The position numbers and the translations under genes are program-made. From the NCBI GenBank assembly GCA_016187565.1, contig JACPJR010000022.1:1-35889 (forward strand): a stretch of 35,889 nucleotides of DNA, given 5' to 3'. Shown piece by piece: positions 31,601-35,889 of this stretch (position 1 is the first letter of the stretch; each line of letters starts with the position of its first letter). The notes below the pieces were generated by a model that had not been told where the DNA came from, made no database searches, and was given only the letters and a program-made list of their open reading frames with translations. This stretch comes from Candidatus Woesearchaeota archaeon. Its GTDB lineage: Archaea; Nanobdellota; Nanobdellia; Woesearchaeales; JACPJR01.

Positions 31601-32234
31601 TCGTTTAGTTCCTTCAGAGGTAGATGACATGGTCTTTGACGTGGATGTTGTCTGGCGTTATCCGTTAGAGTTTTACGAAGCATGCATGCGTTATGAACCT
31701 GCATGGAACATAAAGATAGAACGATTAGTAGATCGTTTGCACACGCCTGCGCAATACTACAACTGGGGGTTTACCCACCACACTACTAATATCAATGCAG
31801 GCATTACCTGCTCTGCTTACAAGACACTACCAAGTATGGAAGAGAAATTAAAAGGGCAAATGGAGCTTGCTGAGAAAATTCGCGCTGTTGAAGAGCAGGA
31901 CGTTGCCCGATTAGTTATTGAAAAGCATTTCTTGAAAGACATTAAAGGAAATCTGAGAAAGTTCTCACAACAGCAATTCCGCTGTGTTAATTGCAATGAA
32001 AAGTATCGAAGACCTCCACTGCTCGGACAATGTATCCGTTGTAAAGGAAAACTCATTTTTACTATTTCTGAAGGTTCGGTCACGAAATATCTCGAACCAA
32101 GCCTCAGCCTTGCAAAAAAATATCACGTTTCAGCATATCTCCAGCAAAGCCTTGAACTGGTCAAAATGCACATCGAGAGCGTTTTTGGAAAGGAAAAAGA
32201 GCGCCAAGAAGGATTAGGTAAGTGGTTTGGTTAA
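28671..32234 (+). CDS. polC: DNA polymerase D large subunit (DP2), catalytic
   Basis: The 1187-residue catalytic subunit, uninterrupted by an intein. The two-barrel core contains RRDTDGDEACSMLLLDVLLNF with the catalytic pair Asp940 and Asp942; the third acid of the usual DGDED motif is Ala here. Upstream is GHLVLTLAPHTSAGIINRIIGF and downstream RGSTQDAPLVMTSRL. Zinc-binding cysteines occur at about 690-735 (CAACKSS, CERCDLP, CKTCGL) and 1105-1127 (CVNCNEKYRRPPLLGQCIRC). The C-terminus QEGLGKWF fits a PIP box for PCNA. The ATG at 28671 has GGTGA five bases upstream; the upstream extension (28617) lies inside the DP1 gene. Confidence 0.96.
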   Translation: MKRDQQIDQYFEQIMQEVDKVIVQAQHARKKGYDPEAKVEIPLARDMAERVEGLISAAAPQIIGSGISKRIKELEQEYGALDWRISLVIAEEIAHEKFCTFKDKKEAMEVGIRVGFAYHTLGTVASPLEGFVEIKIRQRADGKEYFALQYSGPIRSAGGTGASVSVLIADYVRKKMGYASYDPTEQEVKRMITELYDYHERVTNLQYLPSEQEIEFLVKHLPVQIDGDPSEKIEVSNYKDLPRIETNTVRNGPCLVIGECLAQKAPKLWKQLGKWGKDFSLDHWGFLEAFIALQKNIKAHLQTKSTSKTSVSADYTYIKDLVAGRPVLAHPLHVGGFRLRYGRSRVSGYSSVSIHPATMHILNEYIGTGTQLKVERPGKACALTVCDTIEGPIVKLDDGSVVLLQDEISAKKSAKKVSQILFLGDFLVNYGDFLNRAHPLIPCGYCEEWYAQELERATVNLFGSLDTQKLASYTELDAELLSTFMRHPTTTFMDGGTALILTKKLQIPLHPRYTYHWRLISKQQLLLLIEWLAKASYEGDVQNIQKIILPLTQNHEQAKSVLESIGFPHQVINNEFVIIDKDHGTVLANLFALGDTEQQAKIKAQVSTSMTTSTPEDLLMLIGEFSRLPQRDKSGTFIGARMGRPEKAKLRKLTGSPHILFPVGEQGGKLRSFQAALELGHITADFPLYYCAACKSSTILSVCERCDLPTQRKYHCKTCGLLDKPECERHGKCATWTTQKLEIGKYFDALLKKLDTKTYPDLIKGVRGTSNKDHIPEHLLKGILRAKHDVYVNKDGTCRFDMTQLPITHFKPIEIGTSVQRLQEMGYTHDIYDAPLTNNQQILELFPQDIILPMSVGSQDAGAQIVFFHIAAFVDELLEKLYGLPPYYCLGNYKDLAGHLVLTLAPHTSAGIINRIIGFSDTQGLFAHPMVHAATRRDTDGDEACSMLLLDVLLNFSRHYLPAHRGSTQDAPLVMTSRLVPSEVDDMVFDVDVVWRYPLEFYEACMRYEPAWNIKIERLVDRLHTPAQYYNWGFTHHTTNINAGITCSAYKTLPSMEEKLKGQMELAEKIRAVEEQDVARLVIEKHFLKDIKGNLRKFSQQQFRCVNCNEKYRRPPLLGQCIRCKGKLIFTISEGSVTKYLEPSLSLAKKYHVSAYLQQSLELVKMHIESVFGKEKERQEGLGKWFG

Positions 32235-32302
32235 TTTCGTTCTATTGTTTTTCCTTGCAAAAAACAAAAACTGCGAAAGATTTCCGGTTATTTTTCAGAA
32301 AG

Positions 32303-32312
32303 ACATATAAAC
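32303..32312 (+). promoter_or_regulatory. TATA box for the surface operon
   Basis: ACATATAAAC is centred about 40 bases before the ATG at 32349, so the leader would be about 15 nt and contains the GGGGGTT ribosome binding sequence. It marks an independent promoter after PolD. Confidence 0.5.
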
Positions 32313-32348
32313 TTTATTGAATTTACCACTCTCTTGGGGGTTGTTACC

Positions 32349-32900
32349 ATGAAAAAAAGCATGTTATTGTTGATTGTGGTAAGCGTATTGCTTGATAGTA
32401 TATTGTTCACGACAGCTCTGGATACTTCGTCAATTTTAACGCCGTTTTCTCCAGATCCTTCACAGCTTCCCTTTGCAACAACCATTCATAACCAAACGAT
32501 GCACACCCCCTCTATCCGGGAGTACTTTAGAGTGCACCAGAACTTCACGAATATGATGTACAAAAAGTTTGATTCTTATGATAAAACGAGCATGAAGATT
32601 GGTGCACGCCTGGATACTCAACGTGGCTATATCATTGATAAGGAAAAATACGTTATTGATTTGCTGTACTGTGATCGGAATACCAAGGCTTGTTTCTTCC
32701 GCATTAACGGCGTGTCCACCAAGAGATTGTATGACCCGAAGCAGAGCAATGCCAGCAAGCCTTCTGTCTTTGTCTTGAATGAGGATGTTTCTTTACAGAT
32801 TGCATCAATCACGTTTAATTTCTGTGATCATCGACGGTTCTGCAACATGCCGTTTGAAGCCTATGATATTGTTCAGGTGGAAGTAAAGAGGGGTAGCTAA
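32349..32900 (+). CDS. Small secreted protein with two cysteine pairs
   Basis: An unrecognised 183-residue protein. Residues 1-25 (KKSMLLLIVVSVLLDSILFTTA) are a clear signal peptide or membrane anchor. The remainder is soluble, with cysteines in LLYCDRNTKACFF and NFCDHRRFCNMPF that could form disulfides outside the cell, and a beta-rich look (LQIASITFNF, YDIVQVEVK). The ATG at 32349 is used; the upstream TTG is part of the GGGGG ribosome binding region. It opens an operon that continues with a membrane protein (2 bp gap) and a large surface protein (ATGA overlap), so it may act with them. Confidence 0.7.
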   Translation: MKKSMLLLIVVSVLLDSILFTTALDTSSILTPFSPDPSQLPFATTIHNQTMHTPSIREYFRVHQNFTNMMYKKFDSYDKTSMKIGARLDTQRGYIIDKEKYVIDLLYCDRNTKACFFRINGVSTKRLYDPKQSNASKPSVFVLNEDVSLQIASITFNFCDHRRFCNMPFEAYDIVQVEVKRGS

Positions 32901-32902
32901 AA

Positions 32903-33325
32903 ATGGAAGAAAGGAGTTTAACAAATAAGGAGAAATGGCTATTGAGTTTGAAGCTTAATTTAATTATTTATGCTTTCTTGTTCTTGATTTTTATTGGTTA
33001 TCTAACCTTTACTAGTGGAATTATAACAGATGGCGGATGGTATTTAATTCTTTTCTTTATTCCTGCAACAATTTATTTATTTTTTTCAGTTATAACTACG
33101 CGAATTGCTTTTTCACAAAAAAAATACAAGTACTTTATTTTTATGGTTCCTCCCTTAACTATTTTTTTGCTTTCTTCAATATCCTTGATTCTTCATGTTT
33201 TGGGTGCGGAGTCTCAGTATGGTTTATTCCTCCTTTTAGGAATTTATTACTTAGTGTTTTTTTTTAGTGTACTAATCATTAACATAATCCTTTATTTTTA
33301 TCTAAAAAGAGATGATTTAGTATGA
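32903..33325 (+). CDS. Four-helix membrane protein of unknown function
   Basis: An unrecognised 140-residue protein. After a charged N-terminus (MEERSLTNKEKW) four hydrophobic segments are seen, around residues 17-37, 46-66, 78-98 and 106-132, and a short basic tail. No catalytic motif is visible. GAGGGG precedes the ATG; the gene overlaps the next one by 4 bp (ATGA). Its codons are rich in TTT and TTA. Because it lies between two exported proteins it may anchor or help to process them, which is inference only. Confidence 0.65.
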   Translation: MEERSLTNKEKWLLSLKLNLIIYAFLFLIFIGYLTFTSGIITDGGWYLILFFIPATIYLFFSVITTRIAFSQKKYKYFIFMVPPLTIFLLSSISLILHVLGAESQYGLFLLLGIYYLVFFFSVLIINIILYFYLKRDDLV

Positions 33326-35889
33326 CTCTCCTCCTCCGTTTTTTATTGTTTACGATTCTTGCATCCATCGGTGCCTCTTCTGTTTTAGCAGGCCTTGACA
33401 CACCAACTGTTCCTGTATCAAAACAAACAATTGAAGAAAATAGTTTATTTTTGGTTGAAGGATGGGATCAGTTACCTTTCAAGCACCAAATCGCAGATAA
33501 TATCAGTTGGATAACGGACTACGTTAATCCAATTCTCCAGCCTAAAGAAGGTGATTGGGGAACAACGGGATTAAGGACATCACTCAAATGCTTAAGTTAC
33601 GGTTCGAGTACCACCGCAGATTGGCTGAGTTTAGAAACCGGTCAGGTCTTACCAACTTACCAAAATATCCTTAACAATAGAACGGAACGTGGGCATAACC
33701 CAAGAGAACTAGAACAAGTTTATATGGACCGACATTGGTTTCTAAGCTTGAAATATTTCTATGCTCCAGCTCAAGATATATTTGTAACTCATGAAAGTGT
33801 CCCTTGGAATACAGAAGCATACGCCGATATAATCACTAATCCCCCCTCTGATTGGTTCAATCGAGGTGATACACAACTTAATGACCCTCATGAATTTGTC
33901 TATACCGTTGATCCATCATTTTATTTCCCAGGCTATAGATCTGTTGGAATAGCAACGAAAAAAGAAGCGATTGAATCTGCGTTAAGAACCTATGGTGCAC
34001 TTTATGCACATTTTGAGGCACATGATTATTTAGATTTCTTACCCCTTCATGCTGCAGTTTTAATAGGTTATGGATTCCTCAATGATACGCCAGTATTTTG
34101 GGTGCATGATAGCTATGATCTAGATTTTCCTGATGTAAATTCTCGATATAAAGCAATCGAAGCCCAATATATAAAAAAAATATATGCCTTCTACGATCCT
34201 CAATGGCCCACCTACCAGCACGATAATAGACGAACAGGGTTTACTTTACTCAAAGGTGACATGCAGAATGCTCGTGATGTTGAGCAGTTGGATTTTCTGT
34301 TCCGTGTTGGTGGGACTGAAGATTTGTTTTCTCGTTCTGTAGTTTCAGATATAGATGGTGATGGTAATCTTGAGACCGTCTTCTTTAGTGTGTATGGTAC
34401 TCCTGAACATCCTGAAGGATGGTTGTTTGTGATTGAGACCGACAAAGAAGGAAAGATACTACGAGAGAAGAAGATCGGAGAATTATTTGTTGGTGATGCA
34501 GCCAATGGTCCTCCAGTTGTTGCTAATACTGATGGTGATGCAGAAAAAGAAATAGTTGTTGGCCTAGCGAATGGTACGGTGTCTCTTATTGATGCCCAAC
34601 CTTCTGGTGATAATCTCCAACTATCAAAGCGATGGAGTTATACAGTTCCGGCACATTACAGCCAGGGTCTTAATGATTGGGTTAGAGGCGGCATAGGGAT
34701 AGGTATAGTAGCACAAGATCTTAATTATGACGGAAGAACTGAGATTATTTTTACGGATGAATTAAGCACAACGGTAGATGATTGGGATGGAGGATTGTAC
34801 GTGCTCCGTGATAATGGTAATACGTACGCAATAGCAGATAGTATTATTATTGGCAATGGTGGCAGTATTGGTGGTGTTTCGGTAGCTAACCTTGATGATG
34901 ACGATAATCTTGAGATTATTGTTTCGACCTATTACGGGATTAAGGTCTTTGACTTTGCGAATAATGAATTACAACTGAAATGGCAGAATTCGTACGGAGC
35001 GTTGCAAGGCGCTCCAGCTATTTACGATTATGATAGAGATAATCGGTATGAAATTCTGGTGAGCACAACATCTTATTATTGCAGTGCATACCGGAGCTGT
35101 GCAGATACCTTTTATGCTTTTGATGGTGCAACAGGTAGTTTAGAGAAGATTATCGGCTTGGGTTTCCACAGCCCCACGACAGTCGCCATAGCTAATCTCG
35201 ATCGCTATGATCCCGAAGAAGAGTTAGGTGGCGTGGTTTGCATTGACATCCAGGGTCAACGAATAGACTGTGAATACACGAATGGCAGAACCTTTCACAG
35301 TCCTAATATTGCTCCGGTGATAGCCGACATCGACGGAAACGGTGACAATGAGATTATTATTCCTGAGAACAACAAGTCAATCTTGCATATTATTAACGGT
35401 GATGGTACGCAGTTGTTCAATTACAGTTTTGGTGGCTTAATCGGCAGCTCGCCAGCGATTGCTGACATTGATGATGATGGCAGAGCAGAGATTGTAGTTA
35501 AGCGTGCAGGCTCTCCGTACAGTATCATGGCAACCTTAGGCAGCGATAACCACCAGCCATACCTCGAGCCAATGAAACCGGTTATTGCGATAGCAGGCCA
35601 AACAGCAAGCTTATCAGCAAACGCTTCAGACCCTGATAATGACACACTAACCATATATTACAGTGCACCGTTTAATGAGACTGGGCAATGGCTGCCAACG
35701 AACAATGATACGGGTGATTACACCATTCTGATAGAAGCATCTGATGGCAATTTATCCCATCACCAGTATGTCCCTGTCAAGGTCCTGCCTGAAGGTACAC
35801 AAGTAATTAATGTCTTTGCTGATGGTTCGCTGAACAAAACCTTAGTGTTTACTGAGGCAGGCCAAGTACAAAGAGTTACCATCAAGATC
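33322..35889 (+). CDS. Large secreted protein: papain/C39-like domain plus FG-GAP-type propeller repeats (partial)
   Basis: Open from ATG 33322 to the window edge, 856 codons and still open. Residues 1-23 are a signal peptide. Residues 75-270 look like a cysteine-peptidase fold: the His region PLHAAVLIGYG (His243) and WVHDSYD (Asp263) match the second half of papain or C39 peptidases, but the Cys region is doubtful (Cys90 in SLKCLSYGSSTTADWL). WPTYQHDNRRTGF opens a beta-propeller with at least seven calcium-type repeats, for example SDIDGDGNLETV, NTDGDAEKEIVV, QDLNYDGRTEII, ANLDDDDNLEII, YDYDRDNRYEIL, ADIDGNGDNEII, ADIDDDGRAEIV. An Ig/cadherin-like domain follows (about 755-825). It is probably surface-exposed. 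The start overlaps the previous stop by 4 bp. Confidence 0.75.
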   Translation, partial: MTLLLRFLLFTILASIGASSVLAGLDTPTVPVSKQTIEENSLFLVEGWDQLPFKHQIADNISWITDYVNPILQPKEGDWGTTGLRTSLKCLSYGSSTTADWLSLETGQVLPTYQNILNNRTERGHNPRELEQVYMDRHWFLSLKYFYAPAQDIFVTHESVPWNTEAYADIITNPPSDWFNRGDTQLNDPHEFVYTVDPSFYFPGYRSVGIATKKEAIESALRTYGALYAHFEAHDYLDFLPLHAAVLIGYGFLNDTPVFWVHDSYDLDFPDVNSRYKAIEAQYIKKIYAFYDPQWPTYQHDNRRTGFTLLKGDMQNARDVEQLDFLFRVGGTEDLFSRSVVSDIDGDGNLETVFFSVYGTPEHPEGWLFVIETDKEGKILREKKIGELFVGDAANGPPVVANTDGDAEKEIVVGLANGTVSLIDAQPSGDNLQLSKRWSYTVPAHYSQGLNDWVRGGIGIGIVAQDLNYDGRTEIIFTDELSTTVDDWDGGLYVLRDNGNTYAIADSIIIGNGGSIGGVSVANLDDDDNLEIIVSTYYGIKVFDFANNELQLKWQNSYGALQGAPAIYDYDRDNRYEILVSTTSYYCSAYRSCADTFYAFDGATGSLEKIIGLGFHSPTTVAIANLDRYDPEEELGGVVCIDIQGQRIDCEYTNGRTFHSPNIAPVIADIDGNGDNEIIIPENNKSILHIINGDGTQLFNYSFGGLIGSSPAIADIDDDGRAEIVVKRAGSPYSIMATLGSDNHQPYLEPMKPVIAIAGQTASLSANASDPDNDTLTIYYSAPFNETGQWLPTNNDTGDYTILIEASDGNLSHHQYVPVKVLPEGTQVINVFADGSLNKTLVFTEAGQVQRVTIKI

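Noticed and set aside
28671-32234. Possible intein in PolD large subunit
   Set aside because: The length is normal and the catalytic and zinc motifs run without an inserted block; no Hint-domain motifs are seen.
1-35889. CRISPR arrays, insertion sequences, tRNA or rRNA genes
   Set aside because: I searched by eye for regularly spaced repeats, transposase motifs and tRNA arms and found none that hold.

Overview
The window looks archaeal throughout. It carries archaeal-type ribosomal proteins (eL19, eL32, eS4), SecY followed by a DUF106/EMC3-like protein, RNase P protein Rnp1, a SUI1/eIF1 factor inside the ribosomal cluster, an Orc1/Cdc6 initiator, FEN1, and both subunits of DNA polymerase D. 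Moderate GC, short intergenic spaces, frequent 4-20 bp gene overlaps, and a mix of leaderless and Shine-Dalgarno starts fit a small-genome archaeon. Charged extensions on several ribosomal proteins and an uncharacterised secreted propeller protein make a DPANN lineage (Woesearchaeota-like) my best guess, but this is inference and not shown by any single marker.

Layout. 1-195: a compact palindromic element, no gene. 196-3705: a K+-independent type proton-pumping pyrophosphatase (minus), a divergent GT-C membrane glycosyltransferase (plus), and a glutaredoxin (minus) that overlaps the glycosyltransferase tail to tail. 3813-18734: one long minus-strand superoperon, read from rpl3 down to secY and DUF106, with 21 ribosomal proteins plus rnp1 and sui1 in the classical archaeal order; it is preceded by a structured leader of about 250 nt and followed by a perfect 11-bp hairpin. 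19044-22409: two minus-strand genes separated by a hairpin: an M29-like (COG2309) aminopeptidase with an oversized N-terminus, and a protein with a helical N-terminal half and a GNAT-like C-terminal half. 22502-32234: a replication island. FEN1, a winged-helix/nuclease-fold-like protein and a small membrane coiled-coil protein lie on the minus strand; an AT-rich 0.6-kb region with inverted ORB-like boxes (probable oriC) follows; then orc1/cdc6 and PolD small and large subunits on the plus strand. 32349-35889: a plus-strand cell-surface operon (small secreted cysteine protein, four-helix membrane protein, and a large secreted protein with a papain/C39-like domain and FG-GAP-type repeats), truncated by the window edge.

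The genes describe two core machines placed side by side: translation/secretion (ribosome, SecY, Oxa1-superfamily insertase-like protein) and replication (origin, initiator, polymerase, flap nuclease). FEN1 and PolD large subunit both end in PIP-box-like motifs, so both are expected to dock on PCNA. The most unusual sequence features are the inverted origin boxes beside orc1, and a set of three interlocked perfect inverted repeats between orc1 and the PolD small subunit whose pairing order is that of a pseudoknot.
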